DNA of 64,000 nucleotides, from positions 248,001 through 312,000 of the forward strand of contig NZ_VSMB01000001.1 in NCBI RefSeq assembly GCF_009805705.1, written 5' to 3'. The stretch is from Ruania rhizosphaerae. GTDB lineage: Bacteria > Actinomycetota > Actinomycetes > Actinomycetales > Beutenbergiaceae. Made by a program: the position numbers and the translations under genes. Positions within the stretch are counted from its first letter, which is position 1. Every line of letters begins with the position of its first letter. Shown piece after piece: positions 52,115 through 60,617 of the stretch. The notes beneath the pieces were generated by a model. It was not told the DNA's origin and did not search any database. It saw only the letters and a program-made list of their open reading frames with translations.

Positions 52115-52570
52115 ATGCCCAGGACGCCGTTCGTCCCACCACGCCCGATCGTCACCACCGCCTGGAAGGTGCACCGCGCCATCGCCCGCCGCGGGCCCGG
52201 CCGCGGCCTGTGGGAACCGGGGCAGCGCAACGCCTGGGGCGCCCTTTCACTCACCACGCTCGGGCGCCGGTCCGGTCGGGAGCGCACCGTGATCCTCGGC
52301 TACCTGCCCGACGGCGTCCGCTGGCACACGCTGGTCATGAACGGCTGGGGCGAGGGCCACCCGGACTGGTGGCTGAACCTGCGGGCCCGGCCACAAGCCA
52401 CGGTCACTCTGCCCGACGGATCGACGCACGCCGTCCTCGCCCACCGCGCCGAGGGCGATGAGCACCAGAGGCTCTGGGGCGCATGGGTCGCACTGGAGCC
52501 GGGGATCGTCCAGCTTGCTGCGGGCCGCCGCACACCCACGGAGGTCGTGGTTCTGGCTCCGGTGCGATGA
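52115..52570 (+). CDS. Nitroreductase/deazaflavin-dependent (DUF385-type) split-barrel protein
   Basis: A 151-aa protein of the actinobacterial F420H2-dependent reductase (Ddn-like) family. Key patterns are SLTTLGRRSGRERTVILGYLPDG and GHPDWWLNLRARPQATVTL, where the family binds F420 phosphate and the substrate. Such enzymes reduce quinones, nitroaromatics or unsaturated compounds. ATG at 52115 has AAGGAG eight bases upstream; the in-frame ATG at 52079 lacks one. It stands alone. Confidence 0.85.
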   Translation: MPRTPFVPPRPIVTTAWKVHRAIARRGPGRGLWEPGQRNAWGALSLTTLGRRSGRERTVILGYLPDGVRWHTLVMNGWGEGHPDWWLNLRARPQATVTLPDGSTHAVLAHRAEGDEHQRLWGAWVALEPGIVQLAAGRRTPTEVVVLAPVR

Positions 52571-52684
52571 CGAGACTCCCGCACTGACAGCGGTCCGTAC
52601 TCGTCCGGCGGGAACGACCGACGTTCGACAATTTCGGCCCGGCCCGTATTATCGTGAGTACACGGACGGAACAGAAGGGCCTTG

Positions 52685-53902
52685 ATGCTGGCGATCGACG
52701 GCGGCACTCCAGTGCGAGCCGAACCCCTCCCGTCACCCTTGACGGCCTCCGGGCGAACCATCGGGGCGGAGGAGGAGCAGGCGGTGCTGCGGGTGCTGCG
52801 CAGCGGCATGCTCTCCGGCGTCTGGGGCACCGAGGTGGCCGCGCTCACCCGGGAGTTCGCCGACCTGATCGGCACCGAGCACGCCGTCGCATGCAGCAGC
52901 GGAACCGCAGCCCTGCACCTGGCCGTCGCAGCAGTGGATCCCGCCCCCGGCGAGGAGATCATCGTCCCGCCGATCTCGGACATGGGCACCGTCTTCCCGG
53001 TGATCGCCCAGAACGCCGTGCCGGTATTCGCGGATGTGGACCCGGCCACCGGCTGCCTGGACCCAGCGGCCGTACAACGGGCGATCACGCCACGCACCCG
53101 GGCGATCATCGCGGTGCACCTGTTCGGCAAACCGGCGCCAGTGCACGAGCTGCGCCGGATCGCCGAGGGCGCCGGGGCGCTGCTGATCGAGGACTGCGCC
53201 CAGGCCTACCTGGCACCGGTAGGCGACCAGCTCGTGGGCAGTGTTGGTCATATCGGCTGCTTCAGCCTGCAGCAGTACAAGCACATCACCGCCGGTGACG
53301 GCGGACTGGTCACCACCGACGACCCGGCGCTGGCGCGGGCGATGCGCCTGTTCGCGGACAAGGGCTGGCCACGCGACACCGGCGAACGCACCTACCTGTC
53401 CTTCGCACTCAACTACCGGATGACCGAGTTGGTCGCTGCAGTAGCCCGTGCCCAGCTGCGCAAGCTCCCCGAGGTGGTGCACCGCCGTCGGGAGGGCGCA
53501 GCGCGCCTGGCGGACCTGCTCACTGACTCCCCCGGCCCTACCCTGCCCACCGATACCGGCGACCACGTCTACTGGTACCTCCCACTGTTGCTGGAGGGTC
53601 TCGATGCCCCGGGCTTGCGGCGGTATGCCGCAGCCCTGACCGCCGAGGGCGTGCCCAGCCTGGCCGGTTATCTCGCGCGCCCGCTGTATGCCGAGCCGGC
53701 GGTGCGCGACTCGGCAGCTTACGGCGGCAGCGGCTTCCCCACCCGCGGGGCCGCCGACTACTCCGACGGACTCTGCCCGGTGGCCGAGGCCCTCATCGAG
53801 CGCCGCCTGGTGGTCATCCCGTGGAACGAGAACTTCTCGGCTGGGGATATCGACGACATTGCCACCGCGATCGGCCGCGTGCACCAGGAGGTAGCGCCGT
53901 GA
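52685..53902 (+). CDS. DegT/DnrJ/EryC1/StrS family PLP-dependent aminotransferase
   Basis: A 405-aa enzyme transferring amino groups to keto-sugars, or a related PLP enzyme. CSSGTAALHLAVAA (PLP phosphate), LIEDCAQA (Asp to PLP pyridine) and SLQQYKHITAGDGG (Schiff-base Lys near residue 200) are intact. ATG at 52685 has GAAGGG upstream; a TTG precedes it directly. It heads a tightly coupled three-gene operon with two amidohydrolase-like genes, an unusual setting for this family, which normally sits in nucleotide-sugar clusters. Substrate unknown. Confidence 0.9.
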   Translation: MLAIDGGTPVRAEPLPSPLTASGRTIGAEEEQAVLRVLRSGMLSGVWGTEVAALTREFADLIGTEHAVACSSGTAALHLAVAAVDPAPGEEIIVPPISDMGTVFPVIAQNAVPVFADVDPATGCLDPAAVQRAITPRTRAIIAVHLFGKPAPVHELRRIAEGAGALLIEDCAQAYLAPVGDQLVGSVGHIGCFSLQQYKHITAGDGGLVTTDDPALARAMRLFADKGWPRDTGERTYLSFALNYRMTELVAAVARAQLRKLPEVVHRRREGAARLADLLTDSPGPTLPTDTGDHVYWYLPLLLEGLDAPGLRRYAAALTAEGVPSLAGYLARPLYAEPAVRDSAAYGGSGFPTRGAADYSDGLCPVAEALIERRLVVIPWNENFSAGDIDDIATAIGRVHQEVAP

Positions 53903-54606
53903 TCGCCGATTGTGATCTGCTGATCGGGCGAGAGGTCACCTCGGGGCTGAGGCAGCCGCCGGACCAGCTTGCCGAGCGCCTCGCCCAGGCAGCGATCGAC
54001 GGCGGAGCGGTCGCCTCGCTGCGTGCGTTGCAGTTCGACGTGCGCACCGGTAACGATGAGGCGGCGGACGCCGCTCAGCGGTACGGCTGGTGGCCGGTGT
54101 ACGGGATCGATCTGCGCGACCCGCTGGGCGCCGAGCAGGAGATGGACCGCGCGGCCGAGCACAGGGTGCACCTCCTGCGACTGGCCCCGGGCAGGCAGCA
54201 GATTGCTGGGACGGCGCCGCGGCTGCGGACTCTCGTGCGACGTGCCACGGAGCTGGGGATGACGCTGCTGGTGGAGGGCTCCACCGTCGATGTCGGTGCA
54301 GCGATGATGGGCCTCGGCGCCTCGGTGGTGTTCCTGGACCAGCACTTCTACGACCTCGGCGAGTTCATCCTGCTGGCACGGGATGAACCGGGGTTTCACC
54401 TGAGCACGCGGCTGCTCGGCAGCCCCGGTGCGTGGGAGCTCCTGCTCGAGCATGCCGGGCCGGAGCGGTTGCTGCTGGGGACCCGTGCCGGTTGGTTCGA
54501 AGAGCACGCGGTCCTGGACCAGCTCCACGCCAGTGCGCTTGCACCCGAACAGCGTGAGCTCATCGTGGGCGGGAACCTGCGCCGGCTGGCCGGGAGGTCG
54601 TCATGA
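53899..54606 (+). CDS. Degenerate amidohydrolase-like protein
   Basis: A 235-aa protein whose strand and helix pattern follows small TIM-barrel amidohydrolases (RTLVRRATELGMTLLVEG, HFYDLGEFILLARDEPGFHLSTRLL, GPERLLLGTRAG) but whose metal ligands are missing. The N-terminal HxH position reads CDLLIGRE, the middle His is replaced in LLVEG, and GTD is GTR. It is therefore probably non-catalytic. GTG overlaps the aminotransferase stop (GTGA) and its own stop overlaps the next ATG. It may form a complex with the intact paralogue downstream. Confidence 0.65.
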   Translation: MIADCDLLIGREVTSGLRQPPDQLAERLAQAAIDGGAVASLRALQFDVRTGNDEAADAAQRYGWWPVYGIDLRDPLGAEQEMDRAAEHRVHLLRLAPGRQQIAGTAPRLRTLVRRATELGMTLLVEGSTVDVGAAMMGLGASVVFLDQHFYDLGEFILLARDEPGFHLSTRLLGSPGAWELLLEHAGPERLLLGTRAGWFEEHAVLDQLHASALAPEQRELIVGGNLRRLAGRSS

Positions 54607-55415
54607 TCGTGGACGTGCACGGCCATCTGGGACCGTGGTTCTTCTTCCCGTCCGAGGGCACCGCAGCGGAGAACCTGCGGGTGATGGACACCTACGGGAT
54701 CGACGTCCAGCTGGTCTCCTCGGTCGAGGCGGTCGCCTACGATCCGGCGGCGGGCAACGCGGCCCTAGCGGGCGCCATCGGTGACGAGCCGCGGTTGCGG
54801 GGGCTTTTCGTCATCGATCCACGTGACCTTGCCGCTGCCGAGCAGCAGCTTGATGAGCTGCGTGGGTCGTTCGTCGGCGCGAAGATTCATACCCACTACT
54901 CGGCCACTCCAGCCGGTTCGCCGGCGATGGCCGACGCGCTGCGCGTGTGTGCGGACGCCGATCTTCCTGCCCTGGTGCACACGTGGGGGACTGAGATCCT
55001 CGACCTCGCCGACACTGTGGCCTCCGTCCCGGGAGTACGAGCCATCGCCGGGCACATGGGCGGCCCGGCCTGGCGCCTGGCCCCCGAAGCACTCACCCGC
55101 ACCGATCGACTCTGGCTCGAACCGTGCTATTCGCGGCCCGACGCTGGGCGCGTGCGGTGGGTACTCGACCGGGTCGATCCCCGTCGGATGCTGTTCGGCA
55201 CCGACTCCACCCTGATAGACCCAGCCCTCGCCTTCGGCGCGATACGGGCGGCGCACCTGAGCGCCGAGGAGGAGCGCCTGGTGATGTCCGCGAATGCGAT
55301 CGACTTGTTCGGCCTCGATCTATGGCGAGGCGAAGAACCGCCGACAGCACTGCACCTCACCGGACCCCTCAAGGACGAACGTCCCGGCGCGAACGGACCG
55401 CACGGCGTATCGTGA
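54603..55415 (+). CDS. Amidohydrolase_2 family metal-dependent hydrolase
   Basis: A 270-aa TIM-barrel hydrolase with intact ligands: IVDVHGHLG (HxH, residues 2-10), AKIHTHYS, ALVHTWG, AIAGHMGG and MLFGTDSTL. It may be a hydrolase or decarboxylase. ATG at 54603 overlaps the previous stop (ATGA). As the last gene of the DegT-led operon it probably acts on the same carbon skeleton as the aminotransferase. Confidence 0.85.
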   Translation: MIVDVHGHLGPWFFFPSEGTAAENLRVMDTYGIDVQLVSSVEAVAYDPAAGNAALAGAIGDEPRLRGLFVIDPRDLAAAEQQLDELRGSFVGAKIHTHYSATPAGSPAMADALRVCADADLPALVHTWGTEILDLADTVASVPGVRAIAGHMGGPAWRLAPEALTRTDRLWLEPCYSRPDAGRVRWVLDRVDPRRMLFGTDSTLIDPALAFGAIRAAHLSAEEERLVMSANAIDLFGLDLWRGEEPPTALHLTGPLKDERPGANGPHGVS

Positions 55416-55441
55416 TCAGACACGCTCGGAGGTGAGTGACG

Positions 55442-55870
55442 ATGACGACCATCTGGGACATCGACCCCGATCCCAGCCGGATCAGCGAACTGACAGAGCA
55501 GGAGTGCTGGAACCTCCTCGCCGACGCCCGGTTCGGACGATTGGCGTATCGCCTCGCCGATGAGGTGAACATCGTGCCGATCAACGTCGGCGTTGACGGG
55601 CATCGCCTGGTGTTCCGCACGGCCGAGGGCAGCAAGCTGCTGGGTATTCACATGAGCGAGAAGGTCGCCTTCGAGATCGACGACGTCGGTATCGAGACGG
55701 CTACGAGCGTCGTGGCACGCGGCACGACGCGGGTGTTGAGCGGCGATGATGAGGCGCGAGCTGAGGCAGTCCTGCCCTCACCCTGGACCGAAGGATGGAA
55801 GGGCACGGTCGTCGGGATCGACGTCACCGAGGTGACCGGTCGGCGGTTTCAGCTTCGCCGTTCGACGTAG
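55442..55870 (+). CDS. Pyridoxamine 5'-phosphate oxidase family protein
   Basis: A 142-aa FMN- or F420-binding split-barrel protein: LTEQECWNLLADARFGRLAYRLADEVNIVPINV at the start, then EGSKLLGI and VAFEIDDVG, the common pattern of actinobacterial PPOX-class proteins of uncertain role. ATG at 55442 has GGAGGTGA at ideal spacing; a GTG six bases upstream is too close to that site. It ends at a bidirectional terminator. Confidence 0.85.
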   Translation: MTTIWDIDPDPSRISELTEQECWNLLADARFGRLAYRLADEVNIVPINVGVDGHRLVFRTAEGSKLLGIHMSEKVAFEIDDVGIETATSVVARGTTRVLSGDDEARAEAVLPSPWTEGWKGTVVGIDVTEVTGRRFQLRRST

Positions 55871-55881
55871 CCAGTACCGAG

Positions 55882-55939
55882 CTGACGGCTCTCAGCCCAT
55901 CCGTGCCTCATCTGGCACAGAGTCGCCGAGAGCCGTCAG
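55882..55939. terminator. Bidirectional terminator between PPOX and DUF2330 genes
   Basis: CTGACGGCTCTC (55882-55893) pairs with GAGAGCCGTCAG (55928-55939); an inner GTGCC/GGCAC stem is also present. It lies between convergent genes. Confidence 0.75.
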
Positions 55940-55949
55940 TTCTGCACGG

Positions 55950-57050
55950 TCAGGAGCTCGAACGCCGCCCGCGGATCACGGCGGCCGCCACCAGCCCGGC
56001 GAAGAGCGCGAATCCGCCGAGCCCGACCAGCACCGGCCCGGCGGGAAGTCCGAGGATCTCCCGCATCCGGGTGACGTGCGTGACTTCACGGTGGTCGCCG
56101 GCTTCCGGAGCGGGGGCGAAGGTGAAGTCGGAGACGATCTGCTGGCTGGGGTCGTCGAAGTGCTGGTCGAAGACGGTGAGATAGGCGCCATCGGCCGCCA
56201 GTTCTGCGAGCGTCTCATCAGCGGTCTGCCCCGGTTCGAGCGGGCCGGCGAACCGGCGCTCACCGGTCTCCCGGTCCCAGGTCGGATCGGTGCGTTGTAC
56301 CTGCTGCTCGGTGACGACGTAGGTGCGCACGTACTGCTCACGGGTGGCGGCCGCGGAGATCCGCATCGGGTACAGGAGCGCCGAGGAGTCGAACGTCAGC
56401 CGGAGTGGCTGAATCTCGCCGTCCAGCACCTCGGACTCGGGCGCGATCCGCACCGCGACGTAGTACCAGCCCTCGGAGACGTAGGGCAGCAGCGCCTCGG
56501 CCACGGCATCGTTCATCACGAAGTCGTGGGCGTCGAGCCAGTCAGCAAGGCCGTCAGCATCACTGGCCGAGAGCACACTGACCTCGAGCGGCCCGAGCGT
56601 GACCGTGCTCATGACGTCCACGGAGGAGCCAGAAGGCGCCGAACCGTCGGACCCGCCAGCACCGCCGCCTCCCTGCGGCCACCACTGATACTCCACCTCG
56701 ACACTCGGAGCGATCATCTCCTCGAGGGCATCGAAGACGGCCTGGTCCGCCAATCCCACATCGGCAGGAGCGGGCGTGGGGATCACCAACGCAGCCTCAT
56801 CAGCCTCGGACAGCATGTCCAGCTGCAGGATGACGTCCTCGGTCTCCCCGTCCCAGGCGACGAGCGCCTCCTCTCGGTCCACGGCGATGTCGTAGCCCTC
56901 GTTCGCCACGGCTGCACCACAGCCGCACGCCGCGGCCGGATCGGGGACCAGCACCAGTCCGGCTGCCAGTGCACCCGCGGCGACGGTGGTGGCAACGGCC
57001 CGGCGGGTGCGAGAGGTTCCATGCGCAGGGAAGCCTCGGGTCGTCGTCAT
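55950..57050 (-). CDS. DUF2330 domain-containing secreted/membrane-anchored protein
   Basis: A 366-aa protein with an N-terminal signal peptide ending before CGCGAAV (the conserved double-Cys start of mature DUF2330 proteins) and a C-terminal membrane helix (PVLVGLGGFALFAGLVAAAVI) followed by RGRRSSS, so it is anchored outside the membrane. The middle has DVILQLDMLSEADEAALVIPTPAP and a Gly/Ser-rich loop (GGGGAGGSDGSAPSGSS). Function unknown. I chose the ATG at 57050; an in-frame GTG slightly upstream is also possible. It diverges from csoR, so copper regulation is conceivable. Confidence 0.85.
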   Translation of the reverse strand: MTTTRGFPAHGTSRTRRAVATTVAAGALAAGLVLVPDPAAACGCGAAVANEGYDIAVDREEALVAWDGETEDVILQLDMLSEADEAALVIPTPAPADVGLADQAVFDALEEMIAPSVEVEYQWWPQGGGGAGGSDGSAPSGSSVDVMSTVTLGPLEVSVLSASDADGLADWLDAHDFVMNDAVAEALLPYVSEGWYYVAVRIAPESEVLDGEIQPLRLTFDSSALLYPMRISAAATREQYVRTYVVTEQQVQRTDPTWDRETGERRFAGPLEPGQTADETLAELAADGAYLTVFDQHFDDPSQQIVSDFTFAPAPEAGDHREVTHVTRMREILGLPAGPVLVGLGGFALFAGLVAAAVIRGRRSSS

Positions 57051-57186
57051 GCGATTCACGTTAAGGCAGGGATCGGCGCGAACCCGGGCCTGATGCCGGA
57101 TCGATACCAAGCTCGAAGTGATCGTGACCATTCCGTTGTGCGACCTGCACAAGACCTGCACAGCGTGGACGAGGGGTAGCGCTCAC

Positions 57187-57203
57187 ATACCCTCGGGGGG
57201 TAC
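57187..57203. promoter_or_regulatory. Candidate CsoR operator
   Basis: ATACCCTCGGGGGGTAC: the TACCC and GGGTA half-sites around a G-tract match the known CsoR operator form. It lies 40 bp upstream of csoR and could also affect the divergent DUF2330 gene. Confidence 0.7.
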
Positions 57204-57242
57204 CATGGCCACACGAGACGAGGACGATGCAGGGAGCATGCG

Positions 57243-57557
57243 ATGACCGAGCAGATGGTGGAGCACGACACCTCCACCCACGGCTACACCCCCGAGAAGG
57301 AGGCGTACCTCAAACGCCTGCGACGGGTCGAGGGCCAGGTGCGCGGGATCGCGCGAATGGTCGAGAACGACACGTACTGCATCGACGTCCTCACACAGAT
57401 CTCAGCCGTGACGAAGGCGCTGCAGGCCGTCGGCCTGGGACTCCTCGAGGACCACCTCGCCCATTGCGTCGTCGATGCGGCACGCCGCTCCCCGGAGGAG
57501 GGCGCCGCGAAGGTGGAGGAAGCCAGCGCCGCCATCGCACGTCTCGTCCGTTCCTGA
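57243..57557 (+). CDS. csoR: CsoR-family metal-sensing transcriptional repressor
   Basis: A 104-aa all-helical repressor with the copper-binding triad Cys46, His71 and Cys75 (YCIDVLTQ; DHLAHC) and the RLRRVEGQVRGIARM DNA-contact helix. In the absence of Cu(I) it binds a GC-flanked palindrome, here predicted at 57187-57203 in its own promoter. ATG at 57243 is preceded by GGGAG. The copper chaperone gene follows 17 bp downstream; a copper ATPase is not in the window. Confidence 0.92.
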   Translation: MTEQMVEHDTSTHGYTPEKEAYLKRLRRVEGQVRGIARMVENDTYCIDVLTQISAVTKALQAVGLGLLEDHLAHCVVDAARRSPEEGAAKVEEASAAIARLVRS

Positions 57558-57574
57558 CACCGAAAGGACCCACC

Positions 57575-57796
57575 ATGACCACCACCACGATCGATGTCAC
57601 CGGCATGACCTGCGGCAACTGCGTTGCCCACGTGACGGCAGAACTCAAGGAGATCGACGGCGTCTCGGACGTCTCCGTCGACCTGCACCAGGGCGAGGCC
57701 TCGCCCGTGACCATCACCTCGACGTCACAGGTGGAGGAGGCAGCCATCCGCGCAGCCGTGGACGAAGCCGGTTACCAGGTCACCGCGATCCACTGA
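57575..57796 (+). CDS. copZ: Heavy-metal-associated copper chaperone
   Basis: A 73-aa HMA-fold protein with the metal loop MTCGNC (Cys13, Cys16) and the typical VSVDLHQGEASPVTI strand. It carries Cu(I) to export ATPases or to CsoR. GAAAGGA is the ribosome site. It is co-transcribed with csoR and ends at a bidirectional terminator. Confidence 0.93.
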   Translation: MTTTTIDVTGMTCGNCVAHVTAELKEIDGVSDVSVDLHQGEASPVTITSTSQVEEAAIRAAVDEAGYQVTAIH

Positions 57797-57815
57797 CACG
57801 ACTGACGAGCGCACA

Positions 57816-57864
57816 CGAAACGCCGCGCCCGGTGCAATGACCATGCACCAGGTGCGGCGTTTCG
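57816..57864. terminator. Bidirectional terminator between copZ and hsp20
   Basis: CGAAACGCCGC (57816-57826) pairs with GCGGCGTTTCG (57854-57864); the inner stem GGTGCA/TGCACC extends it. It separates convergent genes, and T- and A-rich ends make it a good intrinsic terminator in both directions. Confidence 0.85.
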
Positions 57865-57882
57865 TCGCTGAGACGTGCCCGG

Positions 57883-58308
57883 TCAGGCGCTCTGAGCCGC
57901 CTCGACCTGCGGCGACTCCGTGGCGGCATCGCTGGTCTGCACCTCGATCTTGCGCGGCTTGGCACGCTCGGCCACAGGAATCCGCAGCGTGAGCACGCCG
58001 TGGGCGTAGTTGGCGGCGATCGCCTCGACGTCCAGGCCGTCACCGAGGGTGAGCTGACGCCGGTATGAACCGGACGGGCGCTCCTGAGCCAGCCACTTAC
58101 CGCCGTCGGGCTGGGCGACAGTTCGCTCTGCCTGCACGGTCAGCATGTTGCCGTCGACATCGAGGTCGATCGAATCGGGCGCAACGCCCGGCAGGTCGAT
58201 GTCGACGACGAAGTCGTCACCGAGGCGGTACAGATCCATCGGCATCCAGCGCGGGCCGCGGCCGGCGAGACGGTCGAAGTCACGGAACGGGTCGAACATC
58301 AGGTTCAT
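57883..58308 (-). CDS. Hsp20/alpha-crystallin small heat-shock protein
   Basis: A 141-aa ATP-independent chaperone that holds unfolding proteins. The alpha-crystallin domain spans residues about 20-115 (PMDLYRLGDDFVVDIDLPGV, and the C-terminal GVLTLRIPVAE with the conserved L-x-I-P). ATG at 58308 has AGGAGG upstream. A HAIR-like HspR operator 107 bp upstream implies induction by heat through loss of HspR repression. Confidence 0.93.
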   Translation of the reverse strand: MNLMFDPFRDFDRLAGRGPRWMPMDLYRLGDDFVVDIDLPGVAPDSIDLDVDGNMLTVQAERTVAQPDGGKWLAQERPSGSYRRQLTLGDGLDVEAIAANYAHGVLTLRIPVAERAKPRKIEVQTSDAATESPQVEAAQSA

Positions 58309-58414
58309 CGCAGACCTCCTGTGGTTGGTGGCCCCCGTGGGGCCAAGGGCATCGGCGGGCACCTCACCCGCCGTACACCCTGTCCAACGGCGACGGCGGT
58401 CCCGGTGTTCCAGA

Positions 58415-58435
58415 GTTGAGTCACCTTCGCTCAAG
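58415..58435. promoter_or_regulatory. HAIR-like HspR operator upstream of hsp20
   Basis: GTTGAGT-CACCTTC-GCTCAAG fits the HspR consensus CTTGAGT-N7-ACTCAAG with two mismatches and the exact 7-7-7 spacing. It lies upstream of hsp20 and before the end of the TPR-like gene. Confidence 0.75.
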
Positions 58436-58493
58436 GCGAACATTTACCCGCGCCATACCGCCGTTCCTCCGGACCACGGCACTCCGAGCGCCG

Positions 58494-59150
58494 CTACATC
58501 AGACGACGCCGAGTCGCGGCGATCGCCTGACGCGTGGAGGCCAGCTGATCGTCGGGCGCCCCCGCCTCCTGACGCAGTCGCAAGGCCGTGAGGAACCACT
58601 CCAATGCCTCGTCGTAGCGATCTTGGTCGAACAGGCTCTTGCCCCCGTGCTGCCACGCGAAGTACTTCATCGCGATGGCGACGCGCTCCTGCCGGGAGCC
58701 GGGCTCCGCCGTCACGCACGCAGACTCTGCGGAGTGCAGCGCGCGACGGAACAGCAGGTCGGCCAACGCGAACCGCCGCTGCCACTGCAGCACGTGAGCC
58801 AGCCGGAGGGCGGGCCCGATCGCAGCCACCGGCAGCACGCGGACCTGTTCCACCGGCCCGCTCCCCTCACGCGGCCCCATCACCTCCGGCGGCTCGTCGC
58901 CCTCCCCCACCAGCGCAGGATCCGACGGCCCGCCGGCCCGCGCCAGGGCTGCCCACCCGACCCGCTCGGCCTCCCCCAGCTCACCGAGCATCCGCAGCCA
59001 GCCGATGCGCTCGGCATCTGCGTCCTCGCCGAGTGCGGCGAGCGCCGCTACCCGCTGCCGTGCCGCCTCGACGTCATCGGGCCGGTCCCGCAGATCCTCA
59101 TCGTCGATGGAGTAGGTGGCAGGTGGAAGTTCGGGCCCCATGGTCGTCAT
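58494..59150 (-). CDS. TPR-like uncharacterised protein
   Basis: A 218-aa protein, mostly helical with Ala/Arg/Leu-rich repeats. RVLPVAAIGPALRLAHVLQWQRRFALADLLFRRAL and MKYFAWQHGGKSLFDQDRYDEALEWFLTALRLRQEAG look like two tetratricopeptide-like helix pairs. No signal peptide or catalytic motif. I took the ATG at 59150; an in-frame ATG at 59141 is almost equivalent. Function unknown; protein binding is the likely role. Confidence 0.75.
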   Translation of the reverse strand: MTTMGPELPPATYSIDDEDLRDRPDDVEAARQRVAALAALGEDADAERIGWLRMLGELGEAERVGWAALARAGGPSDPALVGEGDEPPEVMGPREGSGPVEQVRVLPVAAIGPALRLAHVLQWQRRFALADLLFRRALHSAESACVTAEPGSRQERVAIAMKYFAWQHGGKSLFDQDRYDEALEWFLTALRLRQEAGAPDDQLASTRQAIAATRRRLM

Positions 59151-59297
59151 CGTCCCACGACCTGATCGACACAGATGCGTAGAGCGCGGCGCCACCATGC
59201 CGCAGAGTGACGCGGCCGTGTCGATCCCGTCAGCGCACGCACCACACCGCCGGTAACCGCTATCCAGGCCGCCTCGCGCCTGGCAGAATCTCCCTCC

Positions 59298-60617
59298 ATG
59301 GCTTCAGAGCAGATCCAGACCCCGGTGCAGATCCAGACCTTCAACGACAACGGAGCCTGGTGCTGGTTCCAGGACGAGCGCGCCATCATCGATCCCGTCA
59401 CCGACACGATGCTGATCGGCTCCGTGGCCGCGGCTGAGGGGGCGGGAGGCCAGGCTCGCTCCGGCAACATCGAACTCGCCGTCGTTGATCTGAGCTCCGG
59501 CGCCTCCGAGATCGTGGTGCTGCACGCCAATCTCGAGGCGGACGACCACAACGACCCGGCCCTGTGGATCCGCCCGGACGGCCGCTACCTGGCGATGTAC
59601 ACCAAGCACAAGACGGACAACTTCCAGCGCTGGCGCATCTCCGCCCGCCCCCACGACGCCACCGAGTGGGGCCCGGAGCAGACCTTCGACTGGACCGACC
59701 TCACCGAGGGCCGCGGTGCCACCTATTCCAACTTGCACTACCTCGCCGGCGAGGACCGCCTGTACGCCTTCGCCCGTGCGATCAACGATGACCCCTCGAT
59801 CCTGATCAGCGACGACCACGGCGAGACCTTCCGCTACGGCGGCAAGCTCTTCACCCGGCCGAAGATCGGGTACGTCAACGGCTACACCCGGTACGCCTCC
59901 AACGGCACCGACCGCATCGACTTGATCACCACCGACCACCACCCGCGCGACTACGACAACTCGATCTATCACGGCTACATCGCCGGCGGCGCACTGCACG
60001 ACTCCGACGGCACGGTCGTCGACCCCACGGTCCTCTCCCCCGAGGCCCCCTCCCAGGTGGAGCTGACCACGCTGCTGGCCACCCGCATGACGTTGACCGA
60101 CTCCCCGCTCACTCACGCCTGGACCACAGACATCCGTCAGGGCCGGGGCACCCAGACCGGTCAGCTCGCTGCCGTGCTCACCGCCCGCGCCCACGATGAG
60201 CCGGAGAACAGCAACTACTCCGACCACCGCTTCGTCTATGCCCGTCACGACGGCGCAGGCTGGCAGATCTTCCCGCTCGCCCCGGCGGGGGCGAACCTGC
60301 TCCCGCACGAGCAGGACTACACGGGCCTGGTCTCGATCGACCCCTACGATCTGGACTCGCTCTACCTGTCGGCGCCGATCGATCCACGGGACGGCTCAGC
60401 GCTGGCCCACCACGAGATCTTCCACGGCCACACCACCGACGGCGGAGCCTCCTGGGCATGGACGCCCATCACCGAGAACTCCGGGGAGGACAATCTGCGA
60501 CCGATCGCCATCCCCGGAGATCCCTCGACTCTCGCCGTCACGTGGTTTCAGGGAACTATGACGGCATCCCAGCACTACGCGTGTCGGGTCCGGGGGTTTG
60601 TCCAGCCCCGACCTTGA
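59298..60617 (+). CDS. BNR_4 repeat family protein (predicted carbohydrate-active propeller)
   Basis: A 439-aa beta-propeller protein without signal peptide, so cytosolic. It has the family start FNDNGAWCWFQDERAIID (residues 15-32), ADDHNDPALWIRPDGRYLAMYTKH, and ISDDHGETFRYGG (an Asp-box BNR repeat). Related propellers include rhamnosidases and lyases acting on rhamnose-capped glucuronic-acid chains of arabinogalactan and ulvan. That would suit the galactan-degrading genes upstream, but this is only context. Its 3' end overlaps the convergent putP by 62 bp. Confidence 0.78.
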   Translation: MASEQIQTPVQIQTFNDNGAWCWFQDERAIIDPVTDTMLIGSVAAAEGAGGQARSGNIELAVVDLSSGASEIVVLHANLEADDHNDPALWIRPDGRYLAMYTKHKTDNFQRWRISARPHDATEWGPEQTFDWTDLTEGRGATYSNLHYLAGEDRLYAFARAINDDPSILISDDHGETFRYGGKLFTRPKIGYVNGYTRYASNGTDRIDLITTDHHPRDYDNSIYHGYIAGGALHDSDGTVVDPTVLSPEAPSQVELTTLLATRMTLTDSPLTHAWTTDIRQGRGTQTGQLAAVLTARAHDEPENSNYSDHRFVYARHDGAGWQIFPLAPAGANLLPHEQDYTGLVSIDPYDLDSLYLSAPIDPRDGSALAHHEIFHGHTTDGGASWAWTPITENSGEDNLRPIAIPGDPSTLAVTWFQGTMTASQHYACRVRGFVQPRP

